From: Phocaeicola sp.
Lineage (GTDB): Bacteria; Bacteroidota; Bacteroidia; Bacteroidales; Bacteroidaceae
DNA: 42,311 nt
Reading direction: 5' to 3'
Assembly: GCA_020026225.1 (NCBI GenBank)
Contig: JAHHQU010000016.1
Location: 1 to 42,311, forward strand
The notes under the pieces are model-generated. The model was given only the letters and a program-made list of their open reading frames with translations. It was not told the origin of the DNA and searched no databases. This document shows, one piece after another, positions 6,155 through 14,555 of this stretch. Every line of letters starts with the position of its first letter. Within the stretch, counting starts at the first letter, position 1. The position numbers and the translations under genes were made by a program.

Positions 6155-9118
6155 TTATTTTATAAGTGACTCATACATAAGATGTTGCATAGAAGGCCTT
6201 ATATTCAGACGCATCAGATTCTTCCGATTGTAAGGATTGGGATAAGTACGGTTACTCAAAAAGACAAATACCAATTCATTGGTAGGGTCTGCCCATGCAC
6301 AAGTCCCGGTAAATCCTGTATGTCCAACTACCGAAGCAGGGGTATTTTCTGAACACGGCCCCTTTTCCGGCCGATTCACATCCGGCTTGTCAAATCCCAG
6401 TCCTCTACGACTATTCTTCGACTTCATCGTAAGGAAAAGTTCGCAAGTAGCACGCGACAAGTAACGACGGTCGCCGCAGATTCCCTTGTCAAGAAGCATT
6501 TGATAAATCTGTGCTACTTCACGAGCGGTAGAGAACAGCCCCGCATTTCCGGAAACGCCACCCAAAAAAGCAGCTGCTTCATCGTGTACAAAGCCCTGCA
6601 ACATTCCTCCTCGCAGAAAATCTTCCTTTACTGTAGGAACGATCTGTTCTTTCTTGAACTTCCTCAGCGGACGATAAGCGGTATAAGCTAATCCCATCGG
6701 CTTATAGAACTCACGCTCCAAATAGCTGTCCATGGGTTCACCTGAAATCTTCTCTATGATTTCCTTCAACAGCATAAAGTTCAAACAACTGTAACGATAA
6801 GAACGGCTTTTCAAAGGAGCCTCGGCTATTTCTTTGAGTATGACGTCTCGAAATTCAGGTTTGATAAAAAGGCCGTCGGCTATTTGCTCCGAATATTCCT
6901 TGGATGCCGTTTTGGATACCCACTCGGGCAAGAAGGAAAAGTTCGTACAGATAAACAGACGTTCTCCTATTTGAATCCGATGGTTGGCATCCCGATATTT
7001 ACGATACATACCTCCCTTACAACTGGATTTATCAATCGCTTTCTTATAGAAAGGTAGATAAGCAGGAAGTCCCGACTCATGATACAGCAGGTCTTGAATA
7101 GTAACGCGCCCGATGGCTCCAGTCATTTGAGGAAGGTATTTCACCACCTTATCCGTAAGTCCCAATTTCCCTTCATCATACAATTTCATTACAGCCAGCA
7201 TCGTTCCGGTCGTTTTGCTCAAAGAAGCCAAGTCGTATAAATCATTTTCAGACACCGGAGTCTTGGACTCATACGTATGCGTTCCGAAACATTTATTATA
7301 AACCGGATACCCATTTTTGGTTATCAGAACATGGCATCCCGGATAAGCTCCCTTACGAATTCCTTCCAAAGCCACGCTGTCGATACGATTCAACACACTT
7401 GAACGCATTCCAAATTCTTCAGGAGAATAATGATGAGGTGAATTAGGGTCTATGACGACTCCACTTCCTGCCACATATTCATCGTTCAGTGCCACTGACA
7501 AATGGCCCGACGCTTTTCGCTTTCCGAGTAAAACATTTGCAACGTAATGCTGGAGAGCATCGGTATCTTTATGGGCTAAAATGACAGCCGAAGCCTGTGC
7601 CACTACATGTTCCAATTTTTTCAAGACCTTCTGCGATTCAAAGCATACCAGAATAAAGGGTTTATCCTTGGCTAATTGCAACAAGGTATTCAAATAAGGT
7701 TCAACTTTTGAAGTGTGTACCGTAACAATGACACGCTGCGCAGGGCGAAGACGTTTCTGTATCCCTGCCATATCGTTTGGATTGGCACGCAACCATGCCA
7801 CCGGATAAGACTGATTCAATGTCCTATAAAAAGGAGAAGTCTGTGACAAGGTCGGTGAAAGGCTCAAAAGAACCGTTCCTGAAAGCGACAAGTCCAATGG
7901 AAGAGCCTCATCGGCATCCTTCACAACCGTTACCGCAGCGGCATCTATCCGTTCAGACAAATCTTTTGTATATGCCCGATTCAAGCGTTTACGTGCTTCT
8001 TTGGCATCAATCAGCGGACGATGGTTCAAGCCTAAAGCATACTTATAGGTCAATACCTTACGACACTTTTCAGTGATTTCCTTCTCTGTCAGCTTGCCCG
8101 CTTTGACCGCATTCAGGACCCCTTGCATCTCACGCTTCAGATTTCGTGGGACCAACAGCAAGTCACATCCTGCTATCAAAGCTTGTGCGCTCACATCTGC
8201 ATTGTTGGAGATTCCTTTCATTTCCAAAGCATCGGTAAATACGATTCCCTTATATCCCAACTCATTTTTCAGCAACTTGGTTACAATATTATGGGAAATC
8301 GATGCGGGACGATCGCACAATGCAGGCACACGCAAATGCCCGATCATGATTCCGCCCACTCCAGCTGAAATAGCCTTTTTGAACGGACAAAGTTCCACGC
8401 TGTCAAGACGTTCACGATTAAAATAAAGTACCGGAAGCGACTTGTGAGAATCCACTTCCGTATCTCCATGTCCAGGAAAATGCTTGCACACAGCCAACAC
8501 TCCCCCATCTTCCAACCCGCGAGAATATGCGACGACTTTTTCACCTACTGCCTGCGGACGGCTGCCAAAGGAACGCGTGTTTATCACCGGATTGCACGGA
8601 TTGTTATCTACATCAGCTACAGGAGCGAAATTGACAGTCACTCCAATTTCACGCAATTGACGTGCCACTTCTTTACCATACTCATAAAGAAGGGTATCAT
8701 TTTCAATACATCCCAAGACGCGGTTCCGAGGAAATTTCGGGGTATTCTTCAAACGCATTGACAATCCCCATTCTCCATCGAAAGTAATCATCAAAGGAAT
8801 ATGGGCCATTTCCTGAGCATAATTGGTGAGAAGAACCTGCTTCTCCATTTCACCACCTGAAAACAAAAGTCCTCCTATTCCGTATTCCTTCACGGCAGAA
8901 GCGATATTAGCCTTGTTCTGCTGTGTTACCAACGGAGCGACGGTATGGATGAACAACTGGCCTATTTTCTTTTTCAGTGACATGGCAGACAATTGGGCAT
9001 CTACCCATTGACGACAGGCTACCGTATCTTTTATCTGTTCAAGAACCACCGACTCTTGAGCTACAGCTGAAATGCAGCTCAACAATAAAGCACTTATCCA
9101 AACAATTGATCTTCTCAT
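6155..9118 (-). CDS. GH3 beta-N-acetylglucosaminidase fused to a serine beta-lactamase-type domain
   Basis: A 987-residue exported protein with signal peptide MRRSIVWISALLLSCISAVAQ. The N-terminal GH3 domain (about 30-370) carries the NagZ-type signature KHFPGHGDTEVDSH (near 210-225; its Asp-His pair replaces the usual acid/base glutamate) and the nucleophile in FTDALEM (near 295). A GH3 C-terminal-like alpha/beta region follows (about 390-560). From about 580 a beta-lactamase/penicillin-binding fold shows SxxK as SLSKT (near 632), YSC in place of the usual YxN (near 775), and HTGFTG as the KTG box (near 930). The likely role is periplasmic release of GlcNAc from murein or amino-sugar fragments, plus an esterase or peptidase activity. 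It is the last gene of a three-gene unit, 6 nt after the metallophosphatase. Confidence 0.92.
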   Translation of the reverse strand: MRRSIVWISALLLSCISAVAQESVVLEQIKDTVACRQWVDAQLSAMSLKKKIGQLFIHTVAPLVTQQNKANIASAVKEYGIGGLLFSGGEMEKQVLLTNYAQEMAHIPLMITFDGEWGLSMRLKNTPKFPRNRVLGCIENDTLLYEYGKEVARQLREIGVTVNFAPVADVDNNPCNPVINTRSFGSRPQAVGEKVVAYSRGLEDGGVLAVCKHFPGHGDTEVDSHKSLPVLYFNRERLDSVELCPFKKAISAGVGGIMIGHLRVPALCDRPASISHNIVTKLLKNELGYKGIVFTDALEMKGISNNADVSAQALIAGCDLLLVPRNLKREMQGVLNAVKAGKLTEKEITEKCRKVLTYKYALGLNHRPLIDAKEARKRLNRAYTKDLSERIDAAAVTVVKDADEALPLDLSLSGTVLLSLSPTLSQTSPFYRTLNQSYPVAWLRANPNDMAGIQKRLRPAQRVIVTVHTSKVEPYLNTLLQLAKDKPFILVCFESQKVLKKLEHVVAQASAVILAHKDTDALQHYVANVLLGKRKASGHLSVALNDEYVAGSGVVIDPNSPHHYSPEEFGMRSSVLNRIDSVALEGIRKGAYPGCHVLITKNGYPVYNKCFGTHTYESKTPVSENDLYDLASLSKTTGTMLAVMKLYDEGKLGLTDKVVKYLPQMTGAIGRVTIQDLLYHESGLPAYLPFYKKAIDKSSCKGGMYRKYRDANHRIQIGERLFICTNFSFLPEWVSKTASKEYSEQIADGLFIKPEFRDVILKEIAEAPLKSRSYRYSCLNFMLLKEIIEKISGEPMDSYLEREFYKPMGLAYTAYRPLRKFKKEQIVPTVKEDFLRGGMLQGFVHDEAAAFLGGVSGNAGLFSTAREVAQIYQMLLDKGICGDRRYLSRATCELFLTMKSKNSRRGLGFDKPDVNRPEKGPCSENTPASVVGHTGFTGTCAWADPTNELVFVFLSNRTYPNPYNRKNLMRLNIRPSMQHLMYESLIK

Positions 9119-9124
9119 AAGGCA

Positions 9125-9973
9125 TTAATTCTTTTGTAATTTCACGAGCATTTCTCCTACAAAAGCTCCATGTTTTCCCATCTGAGAAACATAGACATCC
9201 TCTCCATCAATATTCTTCAACACTTTGGGAGCTTCAAAATAAGTATGTGAATGACCTCCACATACGATATCAATATCTCGGGTATTTTCAATCAGTTCTC
9301 CATCACTATAGGCTCCGGTATCCCATCCCAGATGAGACAAACAGACGACCAAATCACAATGTTCTTCTTCACGCAACAAAGTGGCTATGCGTTGTCCTTC
9401 CGACAACGGATCTTCCATCTTCACATTCCCGAACTTATCGTGAGGAACCAGCCCCTCCATCTGAGGAGACAAGCCGAATACGCCGATTCGGATTCCATCT
9501 CTTTCCAATACGACATATTCCTTTACCAAGCCTTCCAGCACCGTACCGGTCACATCGTAATTGGCACATACTACTGGAAAATCGGCCATCTTAAAAAGTC
9601 GTGCCATATCGTCCAGACCGAAATCAAACTCATGATTACCGATGGTACAGACATCGTATTTCATTGCATTCATCAGCTTGATCTCAACCTCTCCCTTAAA
9701 CATATTATAATAAGGTGTACCTTGACAGAAATCACCGCTATCAAAGAGCAGGACGTTTTCATGAGCTTGACGCTGTTCTTTCACGAAATGTGCCCTGCGA
9801 ATCATTCCAGCCTTGCCAGCCAGCAAAGTATCGGCATAATTATCATGGAAAGGTTCAATGCGACTGTGCATGTCGTTAGTATGAAGGATAAGGACCTCCT
9901 TCACTTCTTGTGCCGTCAGCACACTTGCTGCAAAACAGAAAAGCAGCAAAAAATACATTTTCTTCATATTCAT
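9125..9973 (-). CDS. Periplasmic metallophosphatase (5'-nucleotidase catalytic half)
   Basis: A 282-residue calcineurin-like phosphoesterase with signal peptide (MKKMYFLLLFCFAASVLTAQ after a first MN). The metal ligands of the UshA N-terminal domain are all visible: HTNDMHSRIEP, DSGDFCQGTPYYN, TIGNHEFDFG, CLSHLG and GGHSHTYF. It ends where UshA-type enzymes would continue into their substrate-binding C-terminal domain. That domain is encoded by the gene just upstream (9981-10754), 7 nt away. The probable reaction is hydrolysis of nucleotides or nucleotide sugars at two divalent metals; the substrate is not shown. The start may be the first or third codon (MNMKK). Confidence 0.92.
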   Translation of the reverse strand: MNMKKMYFLLLFCFAASVLTAQEVKEVLILHTNDMHSRIEPFHDNYADTLLAGKAGMIRRAHFVKEQRQAHENVLLFDSGDFCQGTPYYNMFKGEVEIKLMNAMKYDVCTIGNHEFDFGLDDMARLFKMADFPVVCANYDVTGTVLEGLVKEYVVLERDGIRIGVFGLSPQMEGLVPHDKFGNVKMEDPLSEGQRIATLLREEEHCDLVVCLSHLGWDTGAYSDGELIENTRDIDIVCGGHSHTYFEAPKVLKNIDGEDVYVSQMGKHGAFVGEMLVKLQKN

Positions 9974-9980
9974 CTACACT

Positions 9981-10754
9981 TTATCGAACAACGATTCTTC
10001 CTTCTACTTTCGCATCTATAAAAATACCTTTACGATGGCAGTCCTTGACATAGTCCATCAACAAAGAACGAAGGAGCAATTTATCGGGTATTATTTTAGA
10101 TTTGGCTTTCTTAAAGGCAGGCATCTTGTCATTGCCTTCCGCCAAATAATCAATCGTTGCTACAGTATACTCTTTGGATGGTTCAATAGGCTGTCCGTTG
10201 ACAGAAGCCGAGAGCAATTGACCATCTTTCGTTATCTCCAACTTGGCCCCACTCAATCCCTCGCCATGTACGGCTGCAATCTGAGTGAAAAGTTCCTGCA
10301 AGACATCTCCCCGCATCACCAAAACGCAGAAGCTATTTTCAAAAGGTGAAATTTCAAAAACATTTCCGAAGGTAATTTCCCCCTTTGTGAAGGAATTGCG
10401 TATTCCGCCTATATTCATTACAGCCACGTCGGCAGGCTTTCCCAATACCTGAACTGCAGTGTTACGCAACAAATCGGACATCAAGTTCGACATGGGAGAT
10501 TCCGGTCGATAGGATTCTAAGTTTCGGGCTGCATACCCTATTACAGGCGACATGATACTATCTAATTCCATTTTATAGTTTTTTAAAATGGCAGACACCT
10601 CTTGGTCAGCATCAGGACGGTCGTATTTAGCGGTCATAGAGACTCTTCCCCCCTCTATGCTGATTACTGAATATCCTGAGTTACAACCTGATAATATGCC
10701 TAAAGACAAAAGCATATTGAAGGCGAGACTCTTTTTAACATTCATATACTTCAT
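9981..10754 (-). CDS. 5'-nucleotidase C-terminal-domain lipoprotein
   Basis: A 257-residue lipoprotein: N-terminus MKYMNVKKSLAFNMLL, then LGILSGC with the lipobox cysteine near 24. The body matches the substrate-binding C-terminal domain of UshA-type 5'-nucleotidases: SPMSNLMSDLLRN, VAVMNIGGIRNSF, ITFGNVFEISPFEN, VATIDYLAEGND. It has no metallophosphatase motif, so alone it should not be catalytic. It is the first gene of the unit, with the catalytic half next, so the two halves probably work as a complex at the membrane surface. Translation may start at codon 1 or 4. The promoter at 10775-10806 fits codon 1 with a short leader. Confidence 0.9.
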   Translation of the reverse strand: MKYMNVKKSLAFNMLLSLGILSGCNSGYSVISIEGGRVSMTAKYDRPDADQEVSAILKNYKMELDSIMSPVIGYAARNLESYRPESPMSNLMSDLLRNTAVQVLGKPADVAVMNIGGIRNSFTKGEITFGNVFEISPFENSFCVLVMRGDVLQELFTQIAAVHGEGLSGAKLEITKDGQLLSASVNGQPIEPSKEYTVATIDYLAEGNDKMPAFKKAKSKIIPDKLLLRSLLMDYVKDCHRKGIFIDAKVEGRIVVR

Positions 10755-10774
10755 AGTTTCATAAGTTTATTCGT

Positions 10775-10806
10775 CAAAAATAACTAAAAAAAATCATTTT
10801 TTGCAA
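10775..10806 (-). promoter_or_regulatory. Promoter of the nucleotidase/GH3 unit
   Basis: Minus-strand TTG (10804-10806), 21 bp, TATTTTTG (10775-10782). It is divergent from the rplS promoter about 30 bp away. Confidence 0.7.
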
Positions 10807-10832
10807 GAATGCAAGAAAAAGCGAATCAAATC

Positions 10833-10864
10833 TTTGGCTAATTATCAAAAAATCACTTACTTTG
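10833..10864 (+). promoter_or_regulatory. Promoter of rplS
   Basis: TTTG (10833-10836), 20 bp, TTACTTTG (10857-10864). This is one mismatch from the -7 consensus, with perfect spacing. It places the start of transcription near 10871, which rules out translation from the upstream in-frame ATG at 10862. Confidence 0.65.
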
Positions 10865-10945
10865 CATCGCTTTCGCGCAATCGCTGTCAAAGAAGTGTTA
10901 CTTGATATGTTGCGTTGTAACGATAAACAATTTAATTTTAAAAAA

Positions 10946-11299
10946 ATGGATTTAATTAAAATTGCAGAAGAAGCATTTGCTACTGGCAAACAGCATCCTT
11001 CATTCAAAGCTGGTGACACTATTACAGTAGCATACCGTATCGTTGAAGGAACAAAGGAACGCGTTCAGTTGTATCGCGGTGTTGTTATCAAAATCGCTGG
11101 TCACGGTGACAAGAAACGCTTCACAGTACGTAAAATGTCAGGTACTATCGGTGTTGAACGTATTTTCCCATTGGAATCTCCGGCTATCGACAGCATCGTA
11201 GTTAACAAAGTTGGTAAGGTTCGTCGCGCTAAATTGTATTATTTGCGTGCTCTTACTGGTAAGAAGGCTAGAATTCAGGAAAAACGCGTTAACGGCTAA
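10946..11299 (+). CDS. rplS: 50S ribosomal protein L19
   Basis: A 117-residue protein from MDLIKIAEEAFATGKQHPSF, typical L19 length. Landmarks are FKAGDTITVAYRIVEG, VQLYRGVVIKI, TVRKMSGTIGVERIFPLESPAID and the basic C-terminus RAKLYYLRALTGKKARIQEK. L19 sits at the 30S-50S interface. The open frame continues 28 codons upstream to 10862, but that ATG overlaps the promoter -7 box, so 10946 is the start. The leader is about 75 nt and AT-rich near the start. It stands alone, without the rimM-trmD neighbours common in other phyla, and ends at a strong terminator. Confidence 0.97.
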   Translation: MDLIKIAEEAFATGKQHPSFKAGDTITVAYRIVEGTKERVQLYRGVVIKIAGHGDKKRFTVRKMSGTIGVERIFPLESPAIDSIVVNKVGKVRRAKLYYLRALTGKKARIQEKRVNG

Positions 11300-11321
11300 T
11301 CTGAAACCTACTATTCCTTAC

Positions 11322-11358
11322 AAAAAAACCGATTTGCTTTATGCAAGTCGGTTTTTTT
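11322..11358 (+). terminator. Rho-independent terminator of rplS
   Basis: A stem of ten or more base pairs (ACCGATTTGC with GCAAGTCGGT, one G-U pair) with a 5-nt TTTAT loop, ending in seven T residues. Confidence 0.9.
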
Positions 11359-11377
11359 GTTGTCCGTATTTCAAGAC

Positions 11378-11437
11378 AAAAAAAAAAAAAAAAAAAAAAA
11401 ATAACGGGTCAGATTCATCAATGAGAATCTGACCCGT
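11378..11437 (-). terminator. Glucokinase terminator with a 24-nt U-tract
   Basis: On the minus strand a perfect 13-bp stem (11425-11437 with 11404-11416, loop of 8) is followed by TTA and then 24 consecutive T residues, seen as the A-run 11378-11401 on the plus strand. The strength is not in doubt; the tract length is unusual. Confidence 0.9.
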
Positions 11438-11461
11438 CAGCCTATTTAGGAGCTTATCTGA

Positions 11462-12427
11462 TTAGCCTTCTTTAACTTCCCAACCCAATGCGCTTGCACC
11501 CAACACTGCAGCATCAGCATCTTTCAACTGAGACAACAAGAGTTTAGTTTTGCCTGCATAGATCTTCAACACATTAGCTTCCATAGCTTTCTGAACTGGT
11601 TTCATGATATAATCTCCAGATTTAGACAAGCCACCGAACAATACGATTGCTTCAGGGCTAGAGAAAGCGATGAAATCAGCCAAAGCCTGACCCAAAATGG
11701 TTCCGGTATATTCAAAGATATCCAAAGCCAATTTATCACCTTGAACTGCTGCATCATATACATCTTTTGATACGATTTCTTCAGCAGGAATTTCTCTCAA
11801 CAAGCTAGGTTCAGTACGAGCCGCCAAGAATTCACGAGCTGTACGAGCCACACCTGTAGCAGAACAATAAGTTTCCAAACAACCTTTACGTCCACAACCA
11901 CAAGCACGACCTTCGCGGTTAACTACCACGTGACCCAATTCACCAGCAAAGCCGTCATGACCATATACCAACTGACCATTAATAACAATACCGCTACCTA
12001 CACCAGTTCCCAATGTAATCATGATAAAATCCTTCAAGCCACGTGCTGCGCCATAAGTCATTTCACCGATTGCTGCAGCATTAGCGTCGTTTGTCAAAGC
12101 AGTAGGAATACCTAATTTTTCTTCAAACAAAGAAGCCAATGGAATAACTCCTTTCCATGGAAGATTTGGAGCGAATTCAATGGTACCATTATAGTAGTTA
12201 CCATTTGGGGCACCAATACCCATACCTTTGATTGCTTCAGCTCCACCCACTTTATCCAACAAAGGAGTCAATTTTGAGCAAACTGCATCAACGTATTCTT
12301 CGATTTTATCATAACTGTGAGTCTTAATAGAATCAGAAGCCAATACATTACCACGAGAATCAACGATACCGAATACAGTATTTGTACCGCCAATATCCAT
12401 ACCTACCACATAAGATTTTTCTATCAT
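11462..12427 (-). CDS. ROK-family glucokinase
   Basis: A 321-residue cytoplasmic sugar kinase. The phosphate-binding loop DIGGTNTVFGIVD is at the N-terminus. LTNDANAAAIGE carries the catalytic aspartate, GTGVGSGI the second phosphate motif, and GELGHVVVN with the zinc motif CGCGRKGCLE defines the ROK family. The start MIEKSYVVGMDIGG is supported by the promoter just upstream. The likely reaction is ATP-dependent phosphorylation of glucose; ROK kinases can also take N-acetylated hexoses, which the nearby GH3 and GH20 enzymes would release, so specificity is not fixed by sequence alone. There is no N-terminal helix-turn-helix, so it is a kinase and not a NagC-type repressor. Monocistronic. Confidence 0.94.
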   Translation of the reverse strand: MIEKSYVVGMDIGGTNTVFGIVDSRGNVLASDSIKTHSYDKIEEYVDAVCSKLTPLLDKVGGAEAIKGMGIGAPNGNYYNGTIEFAPNLPWKGVIPLASLFEEKLGIPTALTNDANAAAIGEMTYGAARGLKDFIMITLGTGVGSGIVINGQLVYGHDGFAGELGHVVVNREGRACGCGRKGCLETYCSATGVARTAREFLAARTEPSLLREIPAEEIVSKDVYDAAVQGDKLALDIFEYTGTILGQALADFIAFSSPEAIVLFGGLSKSGDYIMKPVQKAMEANVLKIYAGKTKLLLSQLKDADAAVLGASALGWEVKEG

Positions 12428-12460
12428 GACATTATTTGTTTAGGGTTAATTTTATTAAGA

Positions 12461-12492
12461 CAAAAATACTGAATCAGTCTATATCCAACAAA
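12461..12492 (-). promoter_or_regulatory. Glucokinase promoter
   Basis: Minus-strand TTTG (12489-12492), 20 bp, TATTTTTG (12461-12468): a perfect match to the Bacteroidota consensus in both boxes and spacing. Confidence 0.85.
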
Positions 12493-12570
12493 TTTTTCCA
12501 TAAATATTTAGACAGCTAGGTAACTTTTCCTAATTTAGCGATATTTTTAGACATAAATACAAAAACAATC

Positions 12571-13290
12571 ATGATTCTCTTGAAGGAAATAAACAAAACA
12601 TACAATAACGGCACTCCCTTGCATGTATTGAAAGGAATCACTCTAGATATCAATCCTGGGGAATTTGTATCCATAATGGGAGCTTCCGGATCAGGCAAGT
12701 CTACCTTATTAAATATTTTAGGAATTCTAGACAATTACGATTCGGGAGAATATTACTTGAATAAAGTGTTGATCAAAGAACTCAGCGAAGCAAAAGCTGC
12801 CGAATACCGAAATCGGATGATCGGATTCATTTTCCAGTCGTTCAACTTGATTTCTTTCAAAAATGCCATGGAAAACGTGGCATTGCCTTTGTTCTATCAA
12901 GGTGTTGGAAGAAAAAAAAGGAACCAATTGGCGTTAGAATATTTAGATAAGTTAGGATTGAAGGATTGGGCCTACCACATGCCTAACGAGATGTCGGGCG
13001 GACAAAAACAACGTGTAGCCATTGCACGAGCTTTAATCACCAAGCCCCAAATTATTCTTGCAGACGAGCCAACCGGTGCACTTGACAGCAAAACCTCCAT
13101 TGAGGTTATGCAACTTTTAAAAGATTTGCATGAAAAGGAAAAGCTGACCATCATCGTGGTAACCCATGAGAGTGGAGTGGCCAACCAAACCGATAAAATC
13201 ATTCATATCAAAGACGGACTGATTGAACGAATCGAAGACAATGTCAACCATGACAATTCTCCTTTCGGTACCAGTACTTATTTTAAATGA
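12571..13290 (+). CDS. ABC exporter ATP-binding protein (MacB/LolD class)
   Basis: A 239-residue cytoplasmic ATPase: Walker A GASGSGKST (37-45), Q-loop in FIFQSFNLISF, signature MSGGQKQRVAIARAL, Walker B IILADEPTGALD, and the switch histidine in VVTHESG. The subfamily is the MacB-type mechanotransmitters, which do not carry substrate through the membrane domain but drive periplasmic conformational change. It opens a five-gene unit with two FtsX-fold permeases, an adaptor and a TolC channel. A weak promoter TTTA (12507-12510), 20 bp, TAATTTAG (12531-12538), one mismatch in each box, may start the unit, divergent from the glucokinase promoter. The substrate is unknown. Confidence 0.93.
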   Translation: MILLKEINKTYNNGTPLHVLKGITLDINPGEFVSIMGASGSGKSTLLNILGILDNYDSGEYYLNKVLIKELSEAKAAEYRNRMIGFIFQSFNLISFKNAMENVALPLFYQGVGRKKRNQLALEYLDKLGLKDWAYHMPNEMSGGQKQRVAIARALITKPQIILADEPTGALDSKTSIEVMQLLKDLHEKEKLTIIVVTHESGVANQTDKIIHIKDGLIERIEDNVNHDNSPFGTSTYFK

Positions 13291-13297
13291 CAACAAC

Positions 13298-14548
13298 ATG
13301 CTTGACATAATAGAAGAAATACTCGGCACCATCAAACGCAACAAGCTGCGTACTTCACTTACCGGCTTTGCTGTAGCATGGGGAATCTTCATGCTGATTG
13401 TACTGTTAGGTGCCGGGAACGGTCTGATCCATGCGTTTGAGAAACAATCCTCCAGCATGAAAATGAATACGGTAGAAATATTCCCTGGAATGACGGCTGA
13501 ATTTTTCGAAGGTATGAATGAAGGACGAAGTATCGCTTTCAACACGCAAGACATGTACCTCACACATCCCAGTTTCTCCAAACACATAGATAAAGTGGGA
13601 GCCACCTGCAGCAAATCGGAAGCCATATTAAGTTATGGAAAAGAAAATGTGACCATCACCTTAGACGGAGTTTTACCCAACTATCCAGAGCTGAAATCTG
13701 TCAATGTCGTTAAAGGACGATTCATCAACAAACGAGATATAGACGAACGCCGGAAAGTGATTGTTCTTCATGAGAAAACGGCCAAGATATTGTTCGCTTC
13801 TTCAGAAGCCATTGGAAAGTATATACATGCTCAAGGAGTTGTGTATCAAGTAATCGGTATCTACACCGACCAAAATACATTTTCTCCTCCTGCACTGGTT
13901 CCACTGTCTACGATCCAGATGATCTACTTTAAGGGAGATACCATAGAGAATATCGTTTTTAGCACGAAAAATCTTCCAGATGTCGCCAGCAATGAGTTGT
14001 TTGAGAAGAATTATCGTGCTTCCATGGCCAAGAGAAAGCATTTCTCCCCTACCGATGATGGAGCCATCTGGATTTGGAACCGAATAAAACAGAACCTGCA
14101 GCAACAGTCGGCTACCCAGCTCCTCCATATCGCCATTTGGGTGATTGGTATCTTTACGCTATTAAGTGGGATTGTAGGGGTCAGCAACATCATGTTAATC
14201 ACCGTGCGAGAACGTACCCATGAATTTGGGACACGAAAGGCATTGGGTGCCAAACCTTCTTCCATCCTGACCCTCATCATCTCAGAAAGTATCCTCATCA
14301 CCACTTTCTTCGGATACATCGGTATGGTAGCAGGTATTGCCGTCACCGAATACATGAACCTTGTTGCAGGAGAAAAGACAGTAGATGCCGGAGCCTTCTC
14401 AGTCACTGTTTTTGAGAATCCTACAGTTGATATAACGATAGCTATACAAGCTACGATCACGCTGATTATAGCCGGAACCTTGGCAGGCTTTTTCCCCGCA
14501 CAAAAAGCCGTCCGCATCCGACCTATAGAAGCACTTAGAGCAGATTAG
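13298..14548 (+). CDS. MacB-type ABC permease, first of two
   Basis: A 416-residue protein from MLDIIEEILGTIKRNKLRTS. The frame stays open 25 codons upstream (13223), but that part overlaps the ATPase gene; starting at 13298 leaves a 7-nt gap and places the conserved N-terminal amphipathic helix at the start. Topology is one membrane segment (about 23-45), a large periplasmic domain (about 46-280), then three segments (about 290-315, 340-365, 385-405), the FtsX/MacB arrangement. NIMLITVRERTHEFGTRKALGA carries the cytoplasmic coupling helix, and RIRPIEALRAD is the usual C-terminus. It probably pairs with the next gene as a heterodimer energised by the ATPase. Confidence 0.92.
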   Translation: MLDIIEEILGTIKRNKLRTSLTGFAVAWGIFMLIVLLGAGNGLIHAFEKQSSSMKMNTVEIFPGMTAEFFEGMNEGRSIAFNTQDMYLTHPSFSKHIDKVGATCSKSEAILSYGKENVTITLDGVLPNYPELKSVNVVKGRFINKRDIDERRKVIVLHEKTAKILFASSEAIGKYIHAQGVVYQVIGIYTDQNTFSPPALVPLSTIQMIYFKGDTIENIVFSTKNLPDVASNELFEKNYRASMAKRKHFSPTDDGAIWIWNRIKQNLQQQSATQLLHIAIWVIGIFTLLSGIVGVSNIMLITVRERTHEFGTRKALGAKPSSILTLIISESILITTFFGYIGMVAGIAVTEYMNLVAGEKTVDAGAFSVTVFENPTVDITIAIQATITLIIAGTLAGFFPAQKAVRIRPIEALRAD

Positions 14549-14555
14549 AACGGAT

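Noticed and set aside
9251..10021. 256-codon plus-strand frame
   Set aside because: Fully antisense to the metallophosphatase gene, whose motifs are intact; the translated product has no recognisable domain.
10871..10945. Possible autoregulatory hairpins in the rplS leader (CGCAA/TTGCG and GTTAC/GTAAC)
   Set aside because: Only 5-bp stems with long loops; not enough to call an L19-binding structure.
13223..13297. Upstream start for the first permease
   Set aside because: It would overlap the ATPase gene and adds 25 residues without family similarity.
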